This document shows, piece after piece, positions 1-11,795 of a stretch of DNA of 64,000 nucleotides. Each line of letters begins with the position of its first letter. Position 1 is the stretch's first letter. Made by a program: the position numbers and the translations under genes. A model generated the notes under the pieces. It worked only from the letters and a program-made list of their open reading frames with translations. It was not told where the DNA came from and did not search any database. Source of the DNA: Nannobrachium achirus (Eukaryota > Chordata > Actinopteri > Myctophiformes > Myctophidae); assembly GCA_963921795.1 (NCBI GenBank), contig OY997647.1:57962870-58026869 (forward strand), given 5' to 3'.

Positions 1-23
1 TACGTGGGCTGCAGAGGCGTTGC

Positions 24-282
24 TAGGGCTGTCACGATATGACATTTTACATGACGATTAATTGTCACTCAAATAATTGCGATTAACGATTAAATTGTGT
101 TTTTGTCGTTGATAATTACATTTCTGTTTGGCTTTTAGGCTTTGAAGTTGCACATGGCAGATATGACACATAACCTAAATACACAAAGAAATTACTGACA
201 TATTGGCAACTTACTACTTAAAAAAATAACATTGATAGTGGAAATAGGCGATCTACAAGCTCAGAACGCGTCGCATCGCCAT
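24..282 (+). mobile_element. hAT-like MITE (TAGGGCTGTCAC family), 5' half only
   Basis: Begins TAGGGCTGTCAC and matches the first half of the full copy at 41134-41533 almost base for base, ending inside the palindromic cassette near 282. The 3' half is missing, so this is a broken copy. The same family is complete, with 8-bp target duplications, at 37695-38044, 40326-40630 and 41134-41533. Confidence 0.75.
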
Positions 283-390
283 ATATCTGGCGACGCCCAG
301 ATATATAATGGTTTCTTCCAAAAAGTTCTTCTCGCCCCCCTAGTGGCGAAAAAAAAAGTGAACTTCTGGGAACTCAGATTAGCAGAACAT

Positions 391-600
391 GGTCCTGATG
401 CTGAGATAACAATGGTAGGAAGGAATGCATCCGGTGTCCGATTGCGCGACCCAAACTCCCCATCCTCTTTCCGGTGTCATAAGACCCAAACTCATGCAGC
501 AAGGCAAGTGCGTATCTTTAAATAGAGTTCATCTTTCATTGGAAAGGGGATGGGGAGTTCAGATTCCTTCCTACCATTGTTATCTCAGCATCAGGACCAC
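391..600. repeat. Foldback (inverted repeat) structure
   Basis: Positions 391-425 are the exact reverse complement of 566-600 (35 bp). A second pair, 453-471 against 541-559, pairs with one mismatch. The left arm carries about 24 extra bases between the two paired blocks. The remaining loop is about 70 bp. No flanking duplication was recognised. The small ORFs here are by-products of the inverted repeat. Confidence 0.8.
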
Positions 601-737
601 GTTCGGCCTATCTTGAACCAAAGGATGCTTAACAAAACCATAGAAGTTGTGGCAGGTATTGCCACAAATGGTCAAATTTGTGTTGTCATCGTGATGAAAA
701 TCTGTTATTTTCGTCAAGTGAAAAAGTCGGTCGCTGA

Positions 738-1000
738 GTATATTGTCGTTGTCGGGTGGCGTTGTCCAAAGCCGTTTGTTTTGTATTTATCACTTTAGAA
801 ATTATTTAAAATATTTAAAATAGCCGATCTACAAGCACACAACGCCTCGCGTTGCGAGGCGTTGTGTGCTTGTAGATCTGCTATTTTCACTCGTTTAGTG
901 CGACAGCCTTGTATGATGAAGCAGGGCTTTACCTTACGAAGAAACGTACACATTTGAAACTTGGAGATACAAGGTTTCTGCTGGACAGTGACGATATATT
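738..1000. repeat. Repeat family J, copy 1, with palindromic cassette
   Basis: Closely similar to 2220-2488. Both share a left part ending in a TTTGTTTTGTATTTATCA stretch, a palindromic cassette (820-888 here) and a right part with ATGATGAAGCAGGGCTTT. The cassette is the CACAACGCCTCGC version. Ends and target duplication were not resolved, so the transposon class is unknown. Confidence 0.7.
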
Positions 1001-1299
1001 AGGCTTAAGTGTGGCAGAATAGCATAATGGCTTTTCTCAAACACCTCAAACCGGCCAAGCGTCACTAAAAGGCCAAAGAGATAAAGCAATCGCTGGCTGG
1101 CTGGCCTCACATCTCAAAATTCCATTGGATCTCATTTGTCCCTTGGCAACGAGAACGTTTGTCCTTTGTGGGGATTAAGAGCCTATCGACGTGTTATGTA
1201 ACTATCTTGACAGAGGATTTCCTTCCAGCATAAATTATACACTTACACGACCAAGGGCGACAAAGGCACCTTACACCCCTTTGTACTTTGTTACACATT

Positions 1300-1768
1300 T
1301 AGACCGAGTAAACATTATTACGCATTATATTATGCTTTAACTATAAAAAAATAGCAGATATGTACAAGCTTGCAGTGCTGCGCTGCGAGCTTGTAGATCT
1401 GCAATGATCTGCTATGAATATATCTTTGAATATTTTTACCCGATTCTATATGTCTTCCAACTCCTTCTAATCTATTTTGAAAAACCAGTGGGGCTCAAAC
1501 CTTTTCATGTGAAGGACCCCCAAAACGATACGTATTCGGTCACGGACCCACATCTCTAAATATTTAGTTCCAGGGACCCCCCCCCCCCCCCCCCCCCCCA
1601 GAAGCAAAATTTGAGTTACAAATGTTTGTTTTAAAAATACATATATTCAAAGATTTTCTCAAATCTTCACGACTTTTCAAAAATAGCAGATCTACAAGCT
1701 CGCTGTGAGCTTGTATATCTGCTATTTTTCAATAGTTAAAGCATTAAATAATTCTAGGCCTAAATGGA
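1300..1768. mobile_element. TTAA-type MITE (family D), rearranged copy
   Basis: Contains two cassette palindromes (about 1350-1410 and 1680-1730). Between them lies a block resembling the end of a 'CAGTGGTTCTCAAAC' hAT element. The right end is CTAAATGG followed by ATTAA, as in the better copies at 38543-39187 and 44133-44722. The left end is degraded and its coordinate is approximate. A run of about 23 C lies at 1577-1599. Confidence 0.6.
1577..1599. repeat. Poly-C tract
   Basis: Uninterrupted C run of about 23 bases inside the family D element. It replaces the GGGACCACCCAG type sequence seen in other copies. Its length may be affected by sequencing error. Confidence 0.85.
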
Positions 1769-2219
1769 TTAAAAACATCCCATCACTCAGGACCACATCT
1801 CTGCATCTCTGTGTTTATGAAGAAGTGTCATGCATATATGATTTCTTACTTCTTTCATAAGAGGAATTGTTGACACTCACCAGAAAGGCCCACCAGGACA
1901 CAGTCATGAAGAGATTTATGCTGGGAAAATGAGAACACTGGGGACTGTTTGAATGCTGGCAGACATCTGCAGAACTGACAAAACGGTGCTACATTCTTTA
2001 CAGTATGAATACTTTCTGCTTGGCAGAGAATAACCTACCGCTAGGATGCTGGTTGTCAGGGACGTGCTGGGCCCCTGATTCAGCACGGGAAAAAGAGTTG
2101 GAGAGGCCCTCATTGCGCGCTATAGAGAGAGATCTCTCTCTCTAGCGCTGCTGCTACTCAAAGATTTGCCATTTCAGATCACGACAAGTGACAAGCCAGT
2201 GGGTCAATTACTGTACATT

Positions 2220-2488
2220 GAGTTATATGTCGTCGTTGTCAGGTGGAAACTTTGTATGTCCAAAACCGTTTGTTTTGTATTTATCATTTTAAAAATGATT
2301 TAAACTAGTGAAAACAGCCGATCTACAAGCACACAACGCCTCGCACCGCGAGGCCTTGTGTGCTTGTAGATCTGCTGTTTTCACTACTCTTGTGCAACGG
2401 CCTTGTATGATGAAGCAGGGCTTTGCTTTGCGAAAAAATGTATACATTTGAAACTTGGAGATACAAGGTTTCTGCCCGGCAGTGACGA
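2220..2488. repeat. Repeat family J, copy 2, with palindromic cassette
   Basis: Second copy of the 738-1000 repeat. Its cassette (2313-2383) is flanked by GTGAAAACAGC on the left and GCTGTTTTCAC on the right, so the palindrome extends into family-specific edge sequence. Confidence 0.7.
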
Positions 2489-2779
2489 TTTACTTTGTTG
2501 GCCGCCCAGCTCCCAAAATGGAACAAAGGACGACATTTTATTTTTATTTTTTTCCTAATGGCCGGCCTGGACCGGCCAGGAATGAACAGGCCAGGAATGA
2601 ACCGGCCGTTGTCCCACTTTTCCCAATGGCCAGCACGTCCCTGGCTAGGATGCTGGTTGTTATAGATGTGACTATGATACGGTTTGATAGAACAGAATAG
2701 GCATGTGTATTTGACTTGTACAGATTTTTGTTGCGACTGTTAAGTCGCAAGTTACTATGAAAACCTCCACCGGCTGTCT

Positions 2780-2810
<31 letters not shown>

Positions 2811-3072
2811 ACTTCACACTTTTGCCCTACTCTTGTCTCCGGCACCGTTGGCCCTATATGCCAAACTTTGCACACACACTCCTTCGATGGCAACTCACAA
2901 CCTCCACCCCTCATGTCTCACATGGCCCTCTTCTAGCGCCACCATCAGGCCTAAAATCACGGTATCTCTAAAGTCATGTTATCAACATGGATCTGTCCCA
3001 TTTCCCATATTCCCTCCTGATTTGCTACGATGGCCATCTAAAGTTTGTGTATGCGACCTGACGGTCTTACTG

Positions 3073-3132
3073 GTATTGTATTGTATTGTATTGTATTGTA
3101 TTGTATTGTATTGTATTGTATTGTATTGTATT
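3073..3132. repeat. (TATTG)n microsatellite
   Basis: About twelve head-to-tail copies of a TTGTA pentamer. The TATIVLYCIVLYC-like frame across it is an artefact of the repeat. Confidence 0.95.
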
Positions 3133-3199
3133 TTTACCCAGGTAGGCCTATCACCTCAAACAAAAATGGTATATGAATGTTCATACTGAGAGCAAACTG

Positions 3200-4350
3200 T
3201 TACTGATTACAGTTGGTTGTAAAAACCACATCTGCATACTTTATGACTGTGTTTCATTACAGCCAAACCTTCATCAGAATTGGGTGAAACTCAGTACTTT
3301 CAATCAGATCTTATGATGTAACTGGTCTAGGATGCTGTCCAACAACATTTTCCACCGCTACAGAGATTCTGCTGTGTCAAAATATAAAGAGACCTCCAGG
3401 AGAGAGATTGGTTCCATATAAAATAGAATCGTTCCCAAGCCCAAAAGCTTCTCCTGCATACAAAAGAATGTTTTGTATGCACGCAACTGCAGTGTGCATG
3501 GAGGCGAATTGCCTAAAGGACATTTGCACTTCTTATCACAATAAGATTAGTCCTAAAGAAATACATAACAATTCAAAAAGGTCACTTTGCTGATGCTTAT
3601 ATCTCTTTGTTCAATTTTGGGGAGAGCATGCGAAAATCAAACATAACTCCTTGTGCCAAGAGCTTGCTCTGGAAAAACACCACCAGCGTATGTAAAAGGA
3701 CATGTTTTTTGTAAGATGTCAATGGCACTAAATTAAATGTAGACGTTTACTTGCGTACCGACATAACGTGTACAGATATCATTTTGCGTACAGACGTAAT
3801 CTGTGATGAAGACACAATTTTCGACATTTTTTTGTGTGCTTTGGCCTTCCATACTCGAAACACAGAACGCAAGTAAAAGTATGTTGGATTTTCGCACATC
3901 ATCCTCCCAATAGAATGACAGAAAACGTTAAATATCGGTTTTCCCTTCAAAGGGATACATACTGTATGGTTTTGCCATCAGTGTGGCACCATCATTATTC
4001 ACAGTGATGACATTCTTTCTCATTTCTTTGTTTTATAAATTACTATTGCTGGAGCCATGACAGATCCTCGTTTCGTACCTGACCCACCAGGAACTGAGAT
4101 GTCAGTGAATATCCATAATGAGTCTCTGTGCCTCGACCGCCACTCTTCCCTTCACATCGTAGTGGGGACTCATCGGAGGCATCATTTGCCTAATGAGGAC
4201 ATCATTAGCGATGATGTGCTGGTGGGTTCAGGGATATGAAACACCTGGCTGACTGTGGTTGGAAGTACCGGTATTTTCTTCTCTTTTCCCCCCACACATC
4301 ATCATCATCATCACAGACACGATTCGCTTCCATTCAGTTTGTGTTTGTCA
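3200..4350. other. No recognisable gene or element
   Basis: AT-rich sequence with only short unrelated reading frames. I see no splice-supported exon, no TIR pair and no tandem repeat. Confidence 0.5.
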
Positions 4351-4361
4351 CCTGTCAGTGT

Positions 4362-4805
4362 CAGGGACGTGCAGAGAATGTTGTAGAGGCAGGAGCTGAA
4401 ATTTCTAAAAGGGCCTTTTGGTGAAAATATCGAAAAATAAGCTCCAAGCTCACAACGCGCCACAGCGCGACGCGTTGTGAGCTTGGAGGTCGGCTATTTT
4501 CAGTGCTTGATCCCACACTGAACTAAGGATTGTCAAGTCAATACTGGAGATGTGGCGTAGCGGCATGAATTTCTACACAGAGAGGGCAATTATTTCAACA
4601 TAGGATGCTGCATTCAAGTTCAGGAGAGTTTTGTCAAGGCAATTCTCTTTAATGCTGCCTTCAGGTATGGCATGGAAAGAGGGCATTTGCATTTTTTTTC
4701 ACCATAGTAAAAACTGCATTCATGGTCTGGATAGGGCACTTTTTACAGACGGATAAAAGGGCAGGGGCTCAAGCCCCCTTTGATGTCTATGTGTGCACGT
4801 GCCTG
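4362..4805. mobile_element. hAT-like MITE (family I, CAGGSACGTGCA ends)
   Basis: The ends are CAGGGACGTGCA and TGCACGTGCCTG, near-perfect inverted repeats. They are flanked on both sides by the exact 8-bp duplication GTCAGTGT (4354-4361 and 4806-4813), the hallmark of hAT-type insertion. It carries the palindromic cassette at about 4437-4500 in a CCAAGCTCACAACGC variant. An inverted copy lies at 36662-37090. It has no coding capacity. Confidence 0.9.
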
Positions 4806-5898
4806 GTCAGTGTCTTAAACTCCCATGCAGATTCCCAACATCTGAGTGACTGTCTCTCTCTCTCTCTCCCCCCATCTCCATCTCCTTCTCCCTCCTCGTT
4901 TCTCCACTTTCCTTCCTTCCTTCCTTCCCCAGAGCTCCTCATTACGGTGATGAGAAGAACTTGGCAGCAGTATTCCCTGCCAAGTGACTTCCTGCTTCAC
5001 GCCTCTCCGCCGCGTGCCAGCTAGCTCATCAGTGCAAACAAACGCGCCACGGCATCCTCTCGCCCAGGAAATCATGGCCGCACAGCCGCTGCATACTGTA
5101 TGTACCACAGGGCACAACAGTTCCCCCAGTGATGGAACACTTTGTTTCGTTCTGCAGTGCAGGTTTTTATACTCTTGTCTTTTATTGCACTCGCAGCCAG
5201 AGATACGGTACAAACGGATATGCGGTATAGAAGCAGGAAGTGATAAGTGAAATGAAGAGGGAAGTCAGTCAAGGAGAGCGTGGATTGACAGTGTGATTGT
5301 TACTGTGACTGCACAAGAAATGAAGCTTCAGCGTTAGTTTATGCAGGACATGGGAGTCAAGTCGCTGCTCAGCTGTAGTCAGATGTCAGTCAGCTCTGTT
5401 CTCATACCTCAATAACATATCTGCTGGTCATTATGTCACATGACTGCCATACTCCAGTCGAAGCTCAATCAGTAGGGAAGGCTCCTTTAAATATGGCTTG
5501 CTTCTCTACCAATGCTTGGTTTCCGAAGCTTCGGAATCATTTGCTGCTTGCTGCCTCCTCCACCCCAGCCTCCACCTTTGCACGATCAGTCTGGCTAAGC
5601 TCAAATACTTGGTGATTGTCTGATTAAGTTTCATGTCAATGTTGTTAAGCTCAATACTGTAATTTTTGACTATGTTACATGCAGGGCAGGAATTTCAGGG
5701 AGGCCATGAAGGCCATGGCCGTCGTTGCGCCTCAGTTTGGCCTTGTGCCCCTCAAACCAATGGCATGACTTGAGGCCACAGTGGCCTTACTCCAGCTGAC
5801 TGTACCCCAATGGGCCCTATCCCTATAAACTTCTTTGCCTTTTTTTTTTATATTTTGGAAAAACAATTAAAATACTTCAAATAGCCGATCTACATCGG

Positions 5899-6809
5899 CA
5901 GGGGTCATCAACATGTCCGTACACGGACAAACCTGTCTGTGGCAAGACTTGTACATGTCCGTGGCACATTTAGTATTTTGGTTATCATGTGTACATAATC
6001 TATCCTAAATATTCAATAAGGGTAATAATAATAATAATAATAATAAAGCATTTATTTTTATTATTTTGGATGATGATAAGTGTCAGGATGATTAATATGT
6101 TGTGTGTTGGCTACATGATTGCATCAGGTGAGGATGCAATGCAAGACAAGACAAGACAAGACAAGACAAGACAAGACAAGACAAGACAAGACAAGACAAG
6201 ACAGAGAGAATATTAATGTTTGCTAATACTTGTTCCACTGGTATAACATATATCACACCACTTACGCACTGTCTTTCTCATCATCATATAATAAGCATAT
6301 CAATTTTACTGGACTGTTACCTTTTTATTAAGCTACTACTATCTCTCAACCACAACTAATGAGACAAGAGATCAGTAGAATGAGTTTGGCAAAAGACAAA
6401 AGAATAAAATAATATTTGTTGATGGGACAATGAATTGCAAAAACTATGCTGTGATAGTGAAGAAAGGGAACTTGGAAGGACTCTCTCTGACAAACCACAA
6501 ATCATTTGACTACTAGAAGGAAGTGAAGCCTTACGTATTTGTGTACAATGCATGGGACTGGATGGAGCTCTGTCAAGTATTTGTCTCATCAGCAAGATGG
6601 TGAAGAAAGAGAACTTGTGGACAAACCACACATCATTTGACGAGACATTTCCAGCAGACAGAGAACTGAGAAAAAGAAATAAACTAAGGAACTGAAATTT
6701 CAACCATTTTGCCAAATATGATACAGTATGTTCTTTTATAAAATTATTGGACAGTTATTTTGTATGTCCGTGACAAAAATAATCACAAGCTGCATGGTGA
6801 TGACCCCTG
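5899..6809. mobile_element. hAT-like element nested inside family K
   Basis: The ends CAGGGGTCATCAAC and GTGATGACCCCTG are inverted repeats. The 8-bp flanks are TACATCGG (5891-5898) and TACATCAG (6810-6817), one mismatch. The target lies within the cassette arm of the host element. It holds an (ATA)n run near 6021-6045 and an (ACAAG)n microsatellite at 6141-6202. Confidence 0.85.
6141..6202. repeat. (ACAAG)n microsatellite
   Basis: About twelve tandem copies of an AAGAC pentamer inside the nested hAT-like element. Confidence 0.95.
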
Positions 6810-7117
6810 TACATCAGCATGTTGTGAGATCAGCAATTTGAAATATTCAAAAATGTTTTTCAAAATAGTAAAAAAGGAAACTAAACTAAACTGATATATA
6901 ATATTTTTTAAGACCTCATCTTTAAACCAATGCAGTAAGTTTAACCCTTAAATTAAATTAAATACATTATTTCACTGGACTAAACTTTGTTTTATTTGAT
7001 GGCCTTCCTGCCCTGGCATTTGGCCTTTGTGCCATCAAAGAATGGACAACACCAAAGGCCAAGTGGCCTTGCCCCTAAAAAGACGAAATTCTAGGCCTGG
7101 TTACATGTCATAGTTAA

Positions 7118-7576
7118 CACTTATGTTGCAATGATTTTTTCCGGCCAATGTCCCGCGTTGCCATGGTTACCATAGACTTCCATGTAATTGTGCAATTGTG
7201 TAAAAAGTGCACGCCCATGCCTAGATGATGCACCACGTGTGTAGATGCTGTTCACAGCTTTCAAACAAAAAAATCCGCTTGGAAATCCGTTTAGGCATTC
7301 ATGATTTATGAGCCATTATGTTTTCTTCAGATGTAAACAAACATGGCTGCCATGTTTGAAAGAATGGGTTGGTATGGGGGTTAAACATGCAATTTCGCGA
7401 TCGCGATCATGCCTAATACATTTCTGGAGGTCCAAAAAAAAAAATTGAAAAAAAAAAATATTGAAAAAACGAAAAAAAGATTTTTTTCAAAAACGGCCCA
7501 AACTCGGGAAACTCGGGGTTGGCACAGCACTAGTACCAATACAAACTCGGGAAACTCGGGGTTGGCACCAGATGTG
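7118..7576. mobile_element. TTAA-flanked MITE (family L)
   Basis: Flanked by TTAA at 7114-7117 and 7577-7580, with ends CACTTATG and CAGATGTG. The interior GCGATCGCGATCATGCCTAA segment, a poly-A-rich block and a 'GTCTATGG'-type segment recur at 41640-42067 and 46688-47143. An AACTCGGGAAACTCGGGGTT motif is duplicated near 7501-7565. TTAA targets fit piggyBac-type or Kolobok-type elements; no transposase is present to decide. Confidence 0.65.
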
Positions 7577-7599
7577 TTAAGCTCAAATACTGTGATTTT

Positions 7600-9890
7600 G
7601 ACAAGTTACATGTCAATGTATTGCTATTATTCTGCTATTGCATCCCTATGGGGGGTGTTGTGTTGCTTTGCGTTCCCTGGTTTTGCTTAGCATGCTCAGA
7701 AAAGCTTGCACAAAATTCAGGGAACATCTCCAAACGTGGAGCCCTTCAAACGCCAAGATTAACTGTATTCCATGTATGCAATAAATGGTTGAATCTGCTT
7801 GACGTGAATGTTGCTGCCTAAACTAGGGGGAAATGGGAAGTGTACTTGATTAACATTACATGGCACAGTAGAATCTAGAAAGCGTTACATAGTGGTTCCC
7901 AAACTGTATGCCATGAGATAAGTCCTGTTGTGCCATGGGATTGCATTAAATACAATTATACAAAATACAAGTTAGGGGGCACGGAGGCGCAGTTGTTCAC
8001 AAAAACATGCAGTAATCCTGGTCTCTATGGGGCTGTTAAGTCTGACATCATTTTGTAGGCAGAGGAGAACTTTTGCCCCCCAAAAAAGCGAATCTTTTTA
8101 CTATTTTTACTATTTACAAATTTTTCTTCTCTTTGCTAGGAAAGTGGTAGAATTATACTTTAGTCGTTATTTTTGTCTCGGATCTGTTGAAATAGCGAGG
8201 GACAGATATTGACAATAAATCTGCTTGGAGGTCTGACTACAAGATGATGTCACGGCTTAAAAGCCCCATAATGCCTCCCCCTGGCCAGCCAGGGCACCTG
8301 ATTGAGGGGAAAGGAACTGGTTGGAATAACGTGTTCCTTCCACGCGTTACGTTCAAACCGGGGAAATCACCCCTGTTAGGTGAAAAGAAGCAACTTGGAC
8401 TACTCATGCATAGAAGGAAGCAGTCCATTTTTTGTGTCCGATACGATAACCGATTTGAGAGAGGGGACAGTCACCGATAACCAATATGCAACCGATATAT
8501 GTATGCATAATGTTAACAGGACTTTTTCTGATTGTGCAAAATGTTTGCCCCAATATGATTATGCAAAGGTACAGTGACAGTAGTACTACAGGCGGGTGCT
8601 TTCTTAAACCAATGTCTTTATTAAAAACTTGTCAGTCAAGGTGTCTGATAAAAAGAGTGACACAGAGACATATACAGTATGTCCAACTGCCTGTTTGAGT
8701 GTGTGGTATAATGACTGTGAGGACAAGCCAGGCTTGTTACAAGCATTCATCACATCTGTTGTGCTGATATTTGAATAATTATTACTATTTTTATATCGGG
8801 GAGACATTTCACAGATACGATATGATCCGATATGACCAAATAAGGGCATATCGGCAGAGTACTACAGTACATATTATGTCCGTTCTTGCCTTTGACAAAA
8901 CATACATCTGTCATGGATTAAGCAGTGTGTGTATGCATGCAGCTAATTTATTATGTCTATGCATGAGGGAACTGGATGACTCTTCGTTGCAAAGAGACCG
9001 AAATTGTCATATTGCTCACGTACTGTACAACTATGATTAAGACTAATTGCATATTCCCACACTGAGCTAAGTGCTGACAATGTGGCCTGGCTACAAAAGA
9101 GGTTTAATTATTTGACAGTTAGAAAATGACATTCCTCTCCATTCTCTTTGTCTTATAACGGAAGGTTATTTGACTGGAACTTGTGTTCCTTCTTCTGATA
9201 GATTTTGTTTCTAAATTCTAATATTTCAGTAGCACAGACAGAATTTTCACCGTTCCCGTCATCCTCATTAACGTAAGCTGAGGGCAGAACATTATGAGAC
9301 AATTGAACTGATGGATTTTTGACTGCTGACAAAATGACTGCAAGACTTTCACAGAGTGAAAGACTGCGGTGGAGTTTGGACTGTGCTCAATGCTTCCTGA
9401 AAATCGGTGTCAGACCGTGTCACAATATTCGCAGTTCACAGATTTGTAATAATTCATATTTGCACATGGTATGTTTTTTTGCAACCTTTAGTCAATGCAC
9501 TTTTCTGTACTATATAGGTTACTACAGTACATACTCATAAATATAACGACAGCAGTAATTGTATTCATAACAGCATGACATTATCTTGGCTTTCCCGAGT
9601 GTCCCACATATGAAATCAGCCATTCAACCATGAATGAAACTTACTCTGTGAGACCTACAAAGGCAGTAAGCCGAAGAATAACTCTGCTTGTTTCTCGAAA
9701 CAGCGTTTCTAATCAGTTAACCACAGTTATGGCACTCTGCACGGTCATGTGCTGACACAAAACGTAACTATTCTCAGCCATAATTGAAAACGATTGAAAT
9801 ATAAACCATTCCTGAAGAAACCCACTGAGACTGGATGAGGACAATAAAGATAACTAGAAAGATAGAATTGGAAATTGCAAGTGTGGTTGT
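7600..9890. other. No recognisable gene or element
   Basis: About 2.3 kb of AT-rich DNA with only scattered short frames (at most 89 codons). None shows a domain, splice support or unusual codon pattern. A few degenerate repeats may be present, but I could not define any boundaries. Confidence 0.5.
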
Positions 9891-9900
9891 CTGTTGACTC

Positions 9901-10463
9901 TAAAGCCTCTATCAGAGCCCAGGGTGAAGAGCTATTCACCGCGAATTTTAGGTGTAAAGCTATCCACCTAAAGTGAGAAAATAAGTGGAGGCCATCATAG
10001 TCAGTCACGGTGAAGTCCTATCACTGTGACTGACTGGTCTAGATCGACCAATCAGTGAACGGTGATCTGTCTTAAAGTAAAAACAGAGAGATGTGTCGGG
10101 ACTCGCGGTGGAAAGCTCTTCACCGCGAGTAATGACACAATGTTGTAGTTTTATGATTTAAAAAGACTACACCGCGGTGGATAGCTATCACCGCGGTGTA
10201 GTCTTTTAAAGTCAGAAAACTACAACATTACATCATTACCTGCAGTGAAGAGCCATCACCGCGGACCTATTAGGCATCTCTCTCCATCACCCCGTTCACT
10301 GATTGGTCGAACTAGACCAATCAGTGTGCCCCCTGGTTTTAGAGGCACAGAGACGCAGTGATAGGACTTCACCATGAGTCTGTGACTAAGGTGATAAGGT
10401 GATAGCTTATCACATAGCATTTGAGGTGATAGCTCTTCACCTTGGAGTCTGAGAAAGCCTTAA
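9901..10463. mobile_element. Large foldback element (family G)
   Basis: The outer ends TAAAGCCTCTATCAGA and TCTGAGAAAGCCTTAA are inverted. Inside lie many short nested hairpins of the type GGTGAAGAGCT..TTCACC. The core at about 10125-10240 is a long near-perfect palindrome centred near 10183, with TGTTGTAGTTTT and AAAACTACAACA outer arms and ACACCGCGGTG inner arms. A second, interrupted copy is at 53893-54345. It has no coding capacity. Confidence 0.8.
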
Positions 10464-10678
10464 TGGGGAGCCTTAACTATAGTTAAGCCAATCAGATAGG
10501 GGGAAAGGATGAAATCACCATACCACGGTATCGTGATGTCTGATTAGGTGAAGGGTTACGTCAGATGATGAGAAAAAAAAACAAGAACAATAGTCTGGTT
10601 TCCCTGCGGGGCAACCACACTAATAACCATGGTGAATAATAAAAAGTATATCCATTAAATAAATGCCCAAACTTGGAA

Positions 10679-11518
10679 CTAAACCAGTCCATTGCATGTT
10701 TGGCTCACAGAAAGCCAAATGCCCCGTGCCAGCTCATTGTGTCTCTCTGACAGCCTCCACGATGCCTTGTAGCGCAGATCTCCCCTCTCCTCTCCCATGT
10801 CAACCAGCTCCACCCTCAGGATCATGTCTTTCTCCAGACTCATGGCAGCTAGCAGTGACTCAGAGGCTGGTCTGACTCTTGCGCGTCTGGATGATGAATA
10901 TGACATCACTCGACCGGGGGGCGGACCGTTACCCGCTCTCCTGCTCACTTCCACTTCCTTCTTTCCCACCAATCCCGCGTCTCTGGTGTCTGAGGTGGAT
11001 GTACTCGAAGGGCTCCCACTGGAGTCCGAGCTTGACCGCCTGTCCTCTGAGCGGCGGAGGTCCACTAGGCGTGTGACTTTCATTTCACTCTGCCGATTGA
11101 GGGACGGACAGGGAGGCCATCGAAGGGAGAGACACCTTGTCATTGACAGCCACAGCTCCTGAGGCCTGAATACGCCCAGCAGCCTTGGAGAACGTGTCGT
11201 CTCACAAGAGGAATCCTGTTTCTTCACAGGTACGCATCCAGTCGTTGATTGTAGAGCAGCTCCTCTGCTGGAGTCCTCCTCGGTCAGTGGTCCACCTGAG
11301 GTGTCCTCGTTTCCCCACAGAGCCTGGATCTTGTCCCCGCACCTCTGCCTTTCCTTCACGGCGTCTTCCGCTTCCGAATCCAACTCAGCTGCTGTCTCTT
11401 TCTCTGACAAGCATCCGTCTGGTGAGTGTCCATCTTTAGGATCCCCGTCCTTTGACTCTGACCACCGCTTCTCTCCGAGGCAGAAGGACCTGCTGCTCCC
11501 CCTCTGACCATTCTTCAT
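10679..11518 (-). CDS. Unrecognised serine/arginine-rich protein, 279 codons
   Basis: A single open frame on the minus strand with ATG at 11518 and stop at 10679. It remains open for about 27 codons upstream of the ATG, so the true start, or an upstream splice acceptor, may lie further out. The first half is acidic, polar and probably disordered. Around residues 155-175 there is a low-complexity Ser/Thr-rich block. The last 60 residues look more ordered (LRVELVDMGEE, then RYKASWRLSERHNELARG), which argues for a real protein rather than chance. I do not recognise the family, and no membrane span or signal peptide is visible. The region is GC-richer than its surroundings, which by itself lengthens chance ORFs. 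It is divergent in direction from mylip, 4 kb away. Confidence 0.45.
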   Translation of the reverse strand: MKNGQRGSSRSFCLGEKRWSESKDGDPKDGHSPDGCLSEKETAAELDSEAEDAVKERQRCGDKIQALWGNEDTSGGPLTEEDSSRGAALQSTTGCVPVKKQDSSCETTRSPRLLGVFRPQELWLSMTRCLSLRWPPCPSLNRQSEMKVTRLVDLRRSEDRRSSSDSSGSPSSTSTSDTRDAGLVGKKEVEVSRRAGNGPPPGRVMSYSSSRRARVRPASESLLAAMSLEKDMILRVELVDMGEERGDLRYKASWRLSERHNELARGIWLSVSQTCNGLV

Positions 11519-11733
11519 AGCTCTTCCAGTTACCTTTGGTCTGTAATGCTCCCACAGCCTTCCCCTCCAAACACCAGAGTGAATGTAAGGACTGTTTAAT
11601 CAGGGCTAGCATCAAAACAACAGCACGGCAGCTCTGCTAGCTTTATATGACATAACCTTCGCTTCAAGTCAGAAGCTCTGGTAAAGGAGATGTGGGCAGT
11701 GATGATGACACTGCAATGACACGCGCCAATTCA

Positions 11734-11742
<9 letters not shown>

Positions 11743-11786
<44 letters not shown>

Positions 11787-11795
11787 ACACACACA
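11743..11795. repeat. (CA)n microsatellite
   Basis: CA dinucleotide run interrupted once by a T near 11781. Confidence 0.95.

Larger units (their letters stand above)
5682..7099. mobile_element. hAT-like element (family K) containing a nested element
   Basis: Flanked by the exact 8-bp duplication GTTACATG (5674-5681 and 7100-7107). The ends CAGGGCAGGAATTTC and GAAATTCTAGGCCTG are imperfect inverted repeats. It contains part of the palindromic cassette, which is split by the younger element at 5899-6809. No transposase frame is visible; the 119-codon minus-strand frame inside shows no recognisable domain. Confidence 0.85.

Noticed and set aside
10797..11162. 121-codon plus-strand frame
   Set aside because: Antisense shadow of the longer minus-strand frame at 10679-11518.
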